In this document: in pieces, positions 9,969 to 19,625 of the stretch
How the letters are laid out: the number at the start of each line of letters is the position of its first letter
Numbering within the stretch: the stretch's first letter is position 1
Assembly: GCA_003427395.1 (NCBI GenBank)
Contig: BFEA01000007.1
Span: forward strand, 6,618,815-6,656,174
Source of the DNA: Chara braunii
Lineage: Eukaryota; Streptophyta; Charophyceae; Charales; Characeae
Direction: 5' to 3'
DNA length: 37,360 bases
Translations under genes and position numbers: made by a program
Notes under the pieces: model-generated
What the model was told of the DNA's origin: nothing
The model's database searches: none
Seen by the model: the letters and a program-made list of their open reading frames with translations, nothing else

Positions 9969-10012
9969 CCCCTTGATGAGGACGGCCTGGCAGTCGTCGA
10001 AACGCGTCGGGG
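9969..10012 (+). ncRNA. Hammerhead ribozyme-like motif (type I), probably degenerate
   Basis: Stem I pairs CCCC (9969-9972) with GGGG (10009-10012). The core TGATGA is at 9974-9979. Stem II pairs GACGGC (9981-9986) with GTCGTC (9993-9998), including one G-U. GAAA is at 9999-10002. A very short stem III (AC/GT around GC) ends in C17 at 10008, which would be the cleavage site. The departures from consensus are T in place of the invariant C3 (9973) and an extra G (9980) before stem II. Hammerheads with very short stem III are known from Penelope-like and other retroelements. The C3 change predicts weak or no cleavage in this copy. Confidence 0.7.
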
Positions 10013-10089
10013 ACGCCATTTTCCTGAGTTACTACTTCCAATTTTTATAACTGAGCAGTACGCTTTGCTTCTTCAAGTCTCGTGTGATT

Positions 10090-10183
10090 CTTGAATCTGT
10101 GATTCTTTCTACTTCTACCACTTTCTCCGGAAGGAAACATATATTTTACGAGAATATCAAATTCCAGAAAACGGAATCGGAGG
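10090..10183 (+). repeat. Right terminal repeat of the RT element
   Basis: Block B (10090-10122) runs into block A (10118-10183), the reverse of the order at the left end. It lies 78 bp after the hammerhead-like motif and on the same strand as the RT. Confidence 0.75.
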
Positions 10184-10314
10184 CGCTAAACAATTCATTT
10201 ATTCGTTTAACACGACTTAAAAAAACTAACAAGTGAACTAACAAGTGTTGTAACACCGTTAAGTTAGCTGAACTCAATGGTGCATGTGGGACATAGCCCC
10301 GGGGCCGTGCTAAT
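10184..10314. other. No gene seen
   Basis: AT-rich spacer between the RT element and a CTT tract. It contains the near-duplicate phrase 'aactaacaagtg'. Confidence 0.5.
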
Positions 10315-10376
10315 CTTCTTCTTCTTCTTCTTCTTCTTCTTCTTCTTCTTCTTCTTCTTCTTCTTCTTCTTCTTCG
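10315..10376. repeat. (CTT)20 microsatellite
   Basis: A CTT tract of about twenty units. The poly-Phe and poly-Glu frames through it are artefacts. Confidence 0.97.
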
Positions 10377-10869
10377 CTAATCTTTTGTGCATCGTTCCAG
10401 ATTTGACAGATGTCCCAAGGACTTTCTGTTTCTTTTCTTCTTTCTTCCTTTCCTTTTTTTTTTTTTTTTCCTTTGGGTTTGGGCGATGTGCAGGTAAGGG
10501 GTTCGAGACCTGTCAATGGGTTTGGGCGAGGTTTTTGTCTGGTATTGCGTTTTGTATTTTTTGCCCCTGTTTCTCAATGACCCAGGGAGGGGCTCGAAGC
10601 CTTTGGATTGAGTTTTCGAGGCGAGCGCACCGTTTACCCGAAGCGCCATCCCGAAAAGCCGATTCAGCCATCCGGGTTTGATTTCGCTGCTCCGTGGCCA
10701 AGTCCTACTTGAGCCCATTCTTCATCTCTTGGCCGTCGATCTTCAGGATTGACGGTCAGAAATCGAGAAGTTGAGTAAATGGGACTGGGCCCTCGGGCTC
10801 GTTTCTTCGTGCTTGCAGTGTTGGTGACGCCGAGAACAACGAGGCCTATCGTGTTGGTGATGTGTGTTT
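10377..10869. other. No gene seen
   Basis: The phrase 'gggtttgggcga' occurs twice (10475-10525) in a T-rich setting. Frames of 60-130 codons overlap on both strands with no domain. Confidence 0.5.
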
Positions 10870-10899
10870 GGGGGGGGAAGGGGGGGGGGGGGGGGGGGA

Positions 10900-10952
<53 letters not shown>
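10870..10952. repeat. Long G run followed by (GA)n
   Basis: G8, AA and about G20 (10870-10899) run into GA dinucleotides. The G run is long enough for G-quadruplex formation if it is real. Its length may be unreliable in the assembly. Confidence 0.9.
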
Positions 10953-10955
<3 letters not shown>

Positions 10956-11442
10956 GGGAGGGGCAGTAACAAAGCATTGGAGGGGGAGGTGCGGGAACAA
11001 AGCATTGCAAATACAAAAGAACACAAACACGTACACATGCCTCCTGCCCTCTCTCTTGCCTCTGGGAACTCAACCGCCACTGACTTGTAGACCTAACGCC
11101 GCACTGATGCAGCACAAATGCATGGGCAGGCACGGTATTATGCAATCAATGCAAGTTGGGCCTGAAGTTGGAGCTGGGATTTGATTTGAACAGAGGAGGT
11201 GCTTGCCTGCTTGAATGGATCTGCTGTGAATAGCAGCAAGCAAAGAACGTCTAAGGTCAAATTCCGAGGGCACCCAGCATGGCAAAATCAACCCGGGCAC
11301 CCCTTTTTTTTGGGCACTAAATCCGGACATAGAGACCTGGTTTGTCTGCATCCTGATCTGAATATCCGACTGGTTACCACGAGTCGGGGAAACACTGACT
11401 TTTTCGAGACAGTATGTCACAGCCCCTGATCTTCGTCTCCTT
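10953..11442. other. No gene seen
   Basis: Ordinary-composition DNA with overlapping short frames on both strands. No domain or repeat was recognised. Confidence 0.5.
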
Positions 11443-11538
11443 CTCTGCCTTCGGTTCATTGGGCAGTTCCCTCTTGATATGTATATATGTGTACATATAT
11501 ATTGTCATGCGGAACTGCCCGGTGAACCATAGGCAGAG
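11443..11538. mobile_element. 96-bp fold-back element
   Basis: 28-bp arms (starting 'ctctgccttcggttcatt' and ending 'gtgaaccataggcagag') flank an AT-rich palindromic centre, 'gtatatatgtgtacatatat'. A third, diverged left arm lies at about 11559-11586 ('gactacggttcatggggcaa'), so a second partial copy adjoins it. Confidence 0.75.
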
Positions 11539-11751
11539 ATGAAGCCCCTCTTCTCCCTCTCTGACTACGGTTCATGGGGCAATTCCCTTTGACAGTTTAT
11601 AGTGAAAGGCATTCCACGATGCAGACCCCAAATTCAAATGTCAGGGTCAAGGTCCTAGGCCAAGGGATTCCGAGTCGGTCAGTTCAGAAAGGTCACAGTC
11701 GAGTACCTTAGGAGTGAAGTCTAACAGGCACCTGGTAAACAGTCACATCCA

Positions 11752-11932
11752 GAGGCAAAGGTTGCTATCTATAAGCAAAAGTCACGCCTCATATTGAAAA
11801 GTCATATCGAAAAGTCATATCCCACAGGCAAAGGACACTTCCCTAGGCAAAAGTCATGTTCCAGAGGCAAGAGTCGCATCCCACAGTCAAAAGTCATGTT
11901 CCACAGGTGAAAAGTCGTGACTCACAGGCCCA
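11752..11932. repeat. Degenerate minisatellite, ~26-bp unit
   Basis: About seven imperfect copies of a unit like 'caggcaaaagtcatgttcca'. The AAAGTCAT core is the most constant part. Confidence 0.8.
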
Positions 11933-12371
11933 AGCAGCAGCACACCAATGAAAATTCGGGAAAGTACTAGGCCTTGACATTCTGAAGCAAGCAGGCAGTG
12001 GGCATGTGGTACCAGTACCAAGTCAAGCCACAAGAAGCAGAGGCTGGGACGAGTTGAAGCTCAATCCAAGTCAATATAAGGACTTGCCAGCCACATTTTG
12101 GACAGATTGCTCGTTCTTGTGGGTGGAAAATTCGTCGAAAATAACACCCTGGTTAACCACGGAAGTGCTGCTGAAGCGCTTGTGTGCTATTTGTGAGTAC
12201 CGTGCACGTGAGAGCCCTGCTGGGGCAGCGCTGCACTGAGAGGAAGGCAGCCATAGCCGCATAGCTAGTGATAGGAGGTAGAGCTGAGTAGCAGCGGATG
12301 TATTCTGAGTCAAGATTTTCAAGTAGAGAGTGAGGGAGAGAGAGCGCATGCATGAGGAAGACCAGAAGGGA

Positions 12372-12376
<5 letters not shown>
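11933..12376. other. No gene seen
   Basis: A 77-codon ATG-started frame at 12006-12239 has no recognisable domain. I leave it uncalled. Confidence 0.5.
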
Positions 12377-12463
<87 letters not shown>

Positions 12464-12464
12464 N

Positions 12465-12536
<72 letters not shown>
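12377..12536. repeat. (GA)~80 microsatellite with an unresolved base
   Basis: 160 bp of GA, broken only by an N at 12464. The true length is unknown, because the N probably marks a closed gap in an array longer than the reads. Confidence 0.97.
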
Positions 12537-12539
<3 letters not shown>

Positions 12540-13607
12540 AAGACAAAAGGAGAGAAGAGAGTCACCTTCCTTTGATGAGGATGCTGGTATTTGGTTGCTG
12601 AATTCTGCGCTGTTGAGCGCTTGGTGACTGGATCTTTGAAACTGTTTAATGTAATAATTTGTTGGAATTTCTAAGCTGCGCATATCTGGACTTCGCATCT
12701 CTGGACTCTAGTGTGGATTTCGTGGTATCTCTCCATGTGTGTGTGTGCTGAAGGTGTCGAGCAGTGAGGCTCAAAGCAATTGGTATTGAAGCTGGTAACT
12801 ACCGCTGCTGATGAACGCTGGCATGATTAAGGCCGGCGAGTGGAGGTTGGAGTTTGAGATAGGGGTTGTACGCCGAAGAAGACGTGGCCGGGTTGGGGAT
12901 GGTGATTACATACCTGCATGCGTGGAGCGTTGAGGAGCTTCATCGAAGGAACGTTTATGAGTGAAGCGAATCCCCCTCAAAGCCGTGTATTCGTTTTAAT
13001 GAATGAACGAGTGTTTTGGTACCTTCCCACATCGTGGTGTCGCGGCTGCTGGACAGAACACTTGGTTACATACCAGGTTTTGTCTTGAGTCAGCATCTGG
13101 TCCGACACATTTGCATGAAGTAGGTTGTGTTTAGGATAGAAGCTCGACAGCTGGATGTATCACCTTAAAGTAGGGAGCATGGTCATGAGTGGCGAATGCT
13201 CGTAAAACAATCCGTCTAGCCCTAAGACCGGTACTGACCGGCATGCGACCGAACCGGAGCTGACGCAGTGAGTAACTATAAGTCTTGAGAGCAAACCTTC
13301 AGATCATGGTGGGCACGACGTCCTGTCTGCGTCGTTAAACCACCAATACTTGGCCCAGCTATGGGCCGCGGGCATGTCCCGTTAACGCGCAGCATTTGAG
13401 AGGGGTCGTTCACATGAACGGCCAATCGCTGAGAATTGCAACGTAGAAAAGAAAGAACAAAAAAAAAAAAGAACTACTTTCTAAGTTGGGCGGGGGTCAT
13501 GGTCACGTCTGTTCTTGGTGGAATGCTTCTAATTAGTATTTCAGGTAGATTTTGGATGTCTATTTTTTTCTGTGTTTTTTTTTTTTCTTCATTTTTCTTA
13601 GATTCCC
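12537..13607. other. No gene seen
   Basis: About 1 kb of unremarkable sequence with no frame that reads as protein. The phrase 'gttaaaccaccaatacttgg' at 13334-13353 is one of four dispersed copies of a conserved motif (see findings). Confidence 0.5.
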
Positions 13608-13719
13608 CTGCCAGCGAGGCAGGGCATATCCCATGATCTACTGAACAGCCGTCGTTGAGGGCGTACTCACACTTGCACACAGACAAATGTATCTAACTAA
13701 TTTTAGGCTAGGCTGAACT

Positions 13720-13831
13720 CCGGGCCGCCCGGTGGCCGGCTCGTTGCTCGGGCGGGGGGCCGGGCGCGCTTGGCCGCCTGGCCGGTTGTTTCGCCTGGTT
13801 GGCCACCAGGCGACCCCAGCGCATCGTCGAG
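13720..13831. other. GC-rich island ending at an N
   Basis: About 110 bp of very high GC (GGCCGCCTGGCC, GGGCGGGGGGCCGGGCGCGC) unlike its surroundings. It stops at an N (13832) that precedes a run of about 24 T. The join may be artificial. Confidence 0.6.
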
Positions 13832-13915
13832 NTTTTTTTTTTTTTTTTTTTTTTTTCGTCGTGGGGGGCTTTCTCCCCCCCAAAGGAGACAGTGTATGAA
13901 AGAAATAAAAAAAGG

Positions 13916-14048
13916 GTCGGTAGGCCCGATTTGAACTGTTTCAAATCGCGGCCCATTTGCGCCGTCGATCTCCAAGGCGCCGTCGATCTCTAAGATCGAC
14001 GGCCCAGATGGGCCGCGATTTGAAATAATTCAAATCGGGCCTACCGAC
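13916..14048. mobile_element. 133-bp fold-back MITE
   Basis: Two near-perfect arms of about 55 bp start GTCGGTAGGCCCGATTTGAA and end TTCAAATCGGGCCTACCGAC. A centre in which 'cgccgtcgatct' is duplicated separates them. It is non-coding and would form a strong hairpin. Confidence 0.85.
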
Positions 14049-14081
14049 ACTTTCTTTTTCCAAGCTGCTTCTAGTTTCCCG

Positions 14082-14183
14082 CCTCACTTCGGCCGACTCG
14101 TTCGTCGTTGCCTTCGAACCCCACGCCCGATGCCTCACTTCGGCCGACTGCTGCATTCGTCGTTGCCTTCGAACCGAGCGCCC
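14082..14183. repeat. 51-bp tandem duplication
   Basis: The unit beginning 'cctcacttcggccgact' starts at 14082 and 14133. Both copies share 'cgtcgttgccttcgaacc'. Confidence 0.85.
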
Positions 14184-14262
14184 GCCAAGGCAGTTGACGC
14201 CCCCCGAATGCCATCGCGCTGCCCGCCGACGCCCCCGGACGCGCGCCACGGTGAGTGTGTTA

Positions 14263-14266
<4 letters not shown>

Positions 14267-14341
<75 letters not shown>

Positions 14342-14983
14342 AGATCTTCTTCTTCTTCTCCTCCCTCACTTTTTCTTCTTCTCCTCCTCCTTCGCTTCGT
14401 CTTCTTCTTCGTCTTCTTCTTCGTCTTCTTCTTCTTCTTCTTCTTCTTCGTCTTCTTCTTCTTCTTCTTCTTGTCGCTCTTCCTCTNCCTCTTCGTCCTC
14501 TCTTCCTCCTTCGCTTCTTCTTCTTCATCTTCGTCTTCCTCCTCTTCTTCTTCTTCTTCATCTTCGTCTTCCTCCTCCTCCTCCTCCTCTTCTTCTTCTT
14601 CTTCTTCTTCTTCTTCTCCTCCTCCTCCTACTCCTCTTCTTTTTCTCCTCCTCCTCCTCCTCCTCTTCTTCTTCTTCTTCTTCTTCTTCTTCTTCTTCTT
14701 CTTCTTGCCCCCTCTGCCCGCTATCATCGACCACCAGTTTCATTTTTTTTTTTTTTTTCATCTGCCTCGTGGGCGTGCGTGTTGGGCCGCGTCTCCTACA
14801 ACACCCCCCTTCTTCTTTATCATCATCATCATCTTCTTCTTCTTCTTCTTCTTTTTCTTAATCTTCTTCTTTTTCATCATTTTCTTCTTCATCTTCTTCA
14901 TCTTCTCCTCCTCCTCCTTCTCCTCCTCCTCCTCCTCCTCCTTGTTCTTCTTCTTCGCACCCTTTCTCAGCCCCCGCACTCCA
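14267..14983. repeat. (GA)n then a long CTT/CTC polypyrimidine tract
   Basis: A GA array (14267-14340) switches to almost uninterrupted pyrimidines (CTT, CTC, TCG variants) to about 14970, with an N at 14487. Long Ser/Leu/Phe frames through it are repeat artefacts. Mirror-symmetric purine/pyrimidine DNA of this length can form triplex structures. Confidence 0.95.
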
Positions 14984-15342
14984 TCCTTTCTTACCCCCCC
15001 CTGCCCGCTGTCGAGCGCATCGGTCCGGCACCGCACAAGGCAGCACGGGATCCTCTCAGCCGCGTCACGCAGGAGTTGGTCTTAAACCACCAGTACCTCC
15101 GAGCCTGTTTTTGCCGACCCTGATTTTCATTGCGCTCCGAGTTTTGTCGAGCCTGGGTCCCACTCCATTTCTTTATGGTACTCTCACGGGAAGAACAAAA
15201 AAAAAAAAAAAAAAAAGTTGCGGCCGTTAAAACTCACAAAACAAGAAAACTAAACAAAGCTCTGGCGTGATTGCAACTGTATACATTCTCGGAAGTGGTA
15301 GTGTGAGTGTGCCCTTAATGAGGGCATCTCAGCCCCGTGGCC

Positions 15343-15620
15343 AGGTTGTCAGATTCCAGAAACTTGAAACAAAAAAATAAGACAAAAACACGGATTCGGC
15401 CGTGAAAATGGCAAGATACATTCCCGTAAGTGCCAGTGTGATCAGGGTTACAATCCTCTGAGGGAACAAAGCTCGAGTAGATCACGGATTCAGATTGTCA
15501 GATTCCAGAAAAAGAAAACAAGAAAAAAAAACGGAAACATGGATTTGGCCTTAAACGATTCGATCCATCAGGGTTACAATCATCTGAGGAAACACAGCTA
15601 GAGCAGATAACGGATTTCGC
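15343..15620 (+). repeat. Two tandem copies of a ~126-148-bp repeat
   Basis: 'ttgtcagattccagaaa' begins at 15346 and 15495. 'cagggttacaatc' begins at 15443 and 15569. The copies have diverged and differ in A-run length. Confidence 0.75.
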
Positions 15621-15949
15621 CCTGCCTCGTTGGCAGAGTACACATAACAAACAAAAGAGAAATAAAAAAAAGAAAACAAGTTTCAAAATGTGACCGTCTT
15701 TGTGGTGAGATGCATTTAAGACAGTGAAGACGACCTCCTAGACTACCCTCCCGACATCATTGCAGTACAAAGGCCTTTTTTTTTCCCTTTTCCTTTCGTG
15801 CACGGGCAAAAGAAAAGTATGATTTATTGGACATTGCCGACCCTGTGTCCGACCCCCGAAAAGTTTGGGTACTGGCCAGCATCACGTAATTTCCCAACAG
15901 TGGGGGAGGTACTGGTGGTTTAATTCTCACCGCAAGCACATAATGGAGC

Positions 15950-16230
15950 TTCCGCAAGCCGCTCCGACCGAGTGCGCCAGCCATACCTCTCGTGAGCCCC
16001 TACGACAGGATAGGGCCTATGCGAGACACGACTTACCTCCACCTTACGGGAGCTGTCACCTCCCTTCGGTGGGCGTATCCCCGCCGAGCTACCAGTCCTT
16101 AGTACGAAAGCTAATCAACTGCAATCGCAGAGGTGGACCAGCCGAGGGCGTTTCTCGTTCGCTGTAGCATAGGGGGTACGCGCGGTAATACGCCTATATC
16201 GAACCCGTACGCGAACCGACGCCTTGGGGG
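15950..16230 (+). repeat. Composite repeat, block X (left copy)
   Basis: Aligns along its length with the reverse complement of 31150-31440. Shared strings include 'ccctacgacagga', 'cgccgagctac', 'gcagaggtgg' versus 'gcggaggtgg', and 'tagcatagggggtacgc'. I recognise no protein domain. Both copies show short open frames but without a shared conserved frame, so it is probably a non-coding part of a large transposon. Family unknown. Confidence 0.8.
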
Positions 16231-16600
16231 GCTGAGGTCCCAAGCGCGACTCGTCGTCGGTCGACTAGGACGCATCCCACACACCACGCGTACACCACTC
16301 TAAAGAATGTAAAAAAAAAAAAAAAAACACATATACATACATATACAAAACGACAAAGGACAAATAACGTGAAAACACTCCTAGTCCCTTAGTAGCCATC
16401 CCATAACTCTCCAATGCGGAAAATCGAATAGGTGTCGCGCGCAAGACTTAGTATAAAACTGCGCGGACGAAGGGTTAATCCATATCGACTCGCAATGCAT
16501 AAATACGTGAGCAGTCGCAATGATGGCGTACTATGTAGTACCTATACTTATGCGGTCCTCGTTAATCTCGATGCGGTCCTCGTTAATCTCGAGGGTCGCA
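16231..16600. other. No gene seen
   Basis: Contains an A run at about 16311-16327 and a doubled 'gcggtcctcgttaatctcga' at 16552-16590. Confidence 0.5.
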
Positions 16601-16602
16601 TT

Positions 16603-16737
16603 CGACACTCAAGTGTCGGCTGATACACGCCTGGGGGGAATGATCTCTCGACGCTGGNCAACCGCTAAGTGCGGTTGAGAACCACACCCTCTTCTGCACC
16701 CTGCGGAGAGTGGGTGGTACACAGGTTCATACCTGTG
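16603..16737 (+). other. Cluster of four hairpins
   Basis: The stems are CGACACT/AGTGTCG (16603-16618), AACCGC/GCGGTT (16660-16676), an imperfect ACCACACCCTC/GAGAGTGGGTGGT (16681-16718) and CACAGGT/ACCTGTG (16720-16737). The cluster sits between block X and the 121-bp array. The opposite-strand copy has a comparable hairpin pair in the same place with different stem sequences. It could be a structured RNA segment; function unknown. An N lies at 16658. Confidence 0.55.
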
Positions 16738-17619
16738 GTGGCAATCGTCTCTTGTCGCCCTGGAGACCAACTCTATCATCCAGGGTCTGAAAAGAAATCA
16801 AGGGGTTTGACTTTGACGGCTGCCATGGACTACAACGTCCAACTATAAAAATTAATAAGCAAAATCTATCAGTAAATAAGTAAATACCAACACTCATATA
16901 TCAAATAAGATATCGAGATAGAATAAAAGAAGGGGAAACATAAACCCATCGGGTATGCAGATCGTGCGTCACGTGGTTGTCATTCTCACTGTCTCCAAGG
17001 TACGACTCATATACCAAGCTCCAAAATACTAACCTGCATAGAACACAGACACACACAATAGCCACATTGCCATGCACCAATGTGGTCAACTTTAATGTTC
17101 CTTGTCATTATACCACGCCTCACATACTCAAGCCGCAGTCATAGTTCAATTTTTCATAAATCTCACAAGTTCTTTATAATGGCCGTTTAAAAGAAGTCCA
17201 GTTAAAACCCTCAAAGAAACATATCAAATCTCAGGGCTAAGGCAATCAAGTTGAGGTACAGGTGTAAGCAAAGTTGTGTCGTGAACCGATGAGTCGGCGA
17301 TCAATCAACCGACCTATTATCAGTGATAACAGAAGATGATCCTTGTGGGATCAAACTGAATCTAATCCAAATCCTGGATCGAATCAATCAAGAGGACCTG
17401 TAACACAAAACAGACCAATTCCCAACCTAGATCTATAAGTCCAGGGAGAATGATCTCCATATTACAATCTCACTCAAAATTCTCTTGATAGCCAAGCCTA
17501 GGTCTACCTCTAAGCCAATGCCGAAAGAAAGGTAGACCTGTCGCAACATCTCCCCCATACAAAGTGGATTGCCAGAGTCGCCACCTATCAAAATATAATC
17601 TATCTCCTTTAAATTAAGA
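16738..17619. other. No gene seen; AT-rich part of the composite repeat
   Basis: Low-GC DNA without long frames. It lies between the hairpin cluster and the 121-bp array. Confidence 0.5.
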
Positions 17620-18160
17620 AAAATTCGGCAGCGCTTCCCGTAGGAAAAGTGTCTTTCCAGAATTTATATTAGCCTGAACATAAAAATAACCTTCAACCTT
17701 CCAAAGTTAAATTTTGTCTATCTCCCTGAATTAGCAAAAATTTAGGCAGCACTCCTTTTAGAAAAGAAGACTTTCCAAATTTTTACTAGGTCAGATATGA
17801 ACTCAAAAACTAGACCTGAGTTCATTAAGACAAAATTTAACTAACTCCTTAGATTTGCAGAAATTTCGGCAGCTCTTCTCGTAGAGAAAGTAGCTTACCA
17901 AAATTTATACAAAGTTGAGTTCAAAATTTAAAATGACTTCGACTTCTCAAGGTCCAATTTTATCCAACTCCCTGAATTAACAAAAATTTGGGCAACACTC
18001 CCTTTAGAAAAGAAGACTTTCCAGATTTTTACTAAGTTATATATAAACATAAAAAAAGTTGAACTTTGAAAAGTCAAATTTTGACTAACTCCTTGGTTTT
18101 GTAGAAATTTCGGCAGTGCTTGCCATAGAGAAAATGACTTACCAAAATTTATACAAGACC
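17620..18160 (+). repeat. 121-bp tandem array, five copies
   Basis: The GGCA of the core 'aatttcggcagcnctt' recurs at 17627, 17745, 17868, 17991 and 18112 (spacing 118-123). Within each unit, 'aaattt.ggcagc' is followed about 30 bp later by 'ttccaaaattt', so each unit can fold. Alternate copies are more alike, hinting at a two-unit higher-order repeat. Inverted relatives lie at 29521-29830. Confidence 0.85.
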
Positions 18161-18452
18161 AAGTATGATAAAGATCCCAGAAAATGCAGAAATTGACCTA
18201 AGTAAAAAAAACTTAGTTAAAAAAATGCAGGAATTGAGACTAACTCCTATGGCTCTAGCACGTGGCGAGCAACTACAACAACTACCTATCAACTGAAACT
18301 CAGACTAAGTAGTAGTCTCACTCAGCCACATGCGGACCAAACCACAAAGGTAAGTACTCTCACCATCCCCAAGTCAACTTGGACAAACAATAGTTCGTAG
18401 TCTTTCACTTATTTATCCCTTTATACCCAGCTTACATAAGGCATAAAGCTAG

Positions 18453-19095
18453 ACCACCCAAACTTATGGGAACCTGTCTAGCTCAACCATATAATATACA
18501 CAAACACAGGGCACAACAACTTTTCTCCTCTTTGGGCATATGACTAGGCCACCCTAGTCGCCCTGAACCATTTAAGTATCCAATTTATATATTCTTGTTT
18601 GCGCTTTTGTCTTTTAAGGCAACATGTGGCTGAACCGGTCATCTTAGATCAAGATTCAGCCTGTCCCTTCTTACCACAAGTTTTTTCTTACTTAGTACTC
18701 TCTATAGTTAGACCACCCAAACTTATGGAACCTTGTTTGACTAGCCTGTTCATAAGCATAGTAATAGTAAAGTATAGCCAAGTTATATCCTTTTGGTTCC
18801 AGCATGTGCGTGGCATTGGACCAAGACCACCCAAACTTATGGAAACCTGTCTGGTCCTCAGCCTGGTTCATTCTCTTAAAGCCAAAGCAGGAAGAAACTG
18901 AAAAAAAAAACAAAGTAAACAAGGCGACCAAGCCACCCAAACTTCTGAAACATGCTTGGTCCCTGAAAAGTCATTCATAGTCAACCCTCACAGATCAAAG
19001 CAACCAGACCACCCAAACTTATGGGAACCTGTCTGGTCCTTCAGGCAATCAAAAGTAAACATAACACTGACCCTCCAATCTTATGGAGACTCTCC
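18453..19095 (+). repeat. Dispersed 'ACCACCCAAACTTATGG' repeats
   Basis: Six copies begin near 18453, 18709, 18826, 18933, 19008 and 19065. Most continue 'gaacctgtctggtc'. Spacing is irregular, from 57 to 256 bp. No coding potential. Confidence 0.8.
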
Positions 19096-19364
19096 CAACT
19101 TTTGGTTGACCCAGTCAAAATGCAATACTGCCTTCCTCCCACCTTTCCCCCCCCAGATGCAATCCCACAGTCTACTTTCAGTCAAACAATTAAATTGAAA
19201 CTGACATTGCGCATACATTCCTTTACTTAGTATGGATTGTGTCCTGAAAGTCAAACTGAAAGTCAAAATAGGGAGACAGGCAACATACTCAGTCAAACAT
19301 AGTAATCAATACAAGTAGAGGTTATACTGGCTTTATGGAAGGAAAGCAACGTTTACCTTTCAGT

Positions 19365-19625
19365 TCTCTGCCTCTAGAACTCCTCCCAAGTTTCGGCAGA
19401 GCTCCCGCAATCGGTGGGCCGACTCCCCACAGAGTCTTGCTGCGGTCCTACGGGTTGCAATCCCGCCTGCCGCCTTCCTCTCAGAACAGGATTAGACTTA
19501 GAGTAAGAAGGGCAGGAGATAAGGGGTTTCAGACTCTCGAGATACAGGAGAGGGACTGACTCAACTCGCAGGAGAGGGCCTTGATACCTTTTATCACCTG
19601 AGGGCCCCGCAATGGCGGCCAAAAT
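19365..19625 (+). repeat. Composite repeat, block L (left copy)
   Basis: Aligns along its whole length with the reverse complement of 36660-36955. Shared strings include 'agagctcccgcaatcggtgg', 'gcggtcctacgggttgcaat' and 'gggccccgcaatggcggcca'. It is conserved better than the surrounding DNA and might be part of an LTR or another terminal region. The element type is not proven. Confidence 0.85.

Larger units (their letters stand above)
13608..15646. repeat. Two nested inverted-repeat pairs around microsatellite-rich DNA
   Basis: The outer pair is 'ctgccagcgaggcagggc' near 13608 and its inverted relative near 15628-15646. The inner pair is AGGGCGTACTCACACTTGCA (from 13658) and the inverted 'agtggtagtgtgagtgtgcc' (15294-15313), of the same end family as the MITE at 2381. 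The inner pair may bound a 1.66-kb non-autonomous element, but its interior is mostly microsatellite and fold-back DNA, so this is tentative. Confidence 0.5.

Noticed and set aside
11752-11932. CRISPR-like array
   Set aside because: Units are contiguous and degenerate with no unique spacers, and the context is eukaryotic. It is a minisatellite.
14130-15123. Long Ser/Leu/Phe-rich frames, up to 309 codons
   Set aside because: They are translations of GA and CTT/CTC tracts, with no complex-sequence domain.
13658-15315. Autonomous DNA transposon
   Set aside because: The interior encodes no transposase; it is microsatellite and fold-back DNA.
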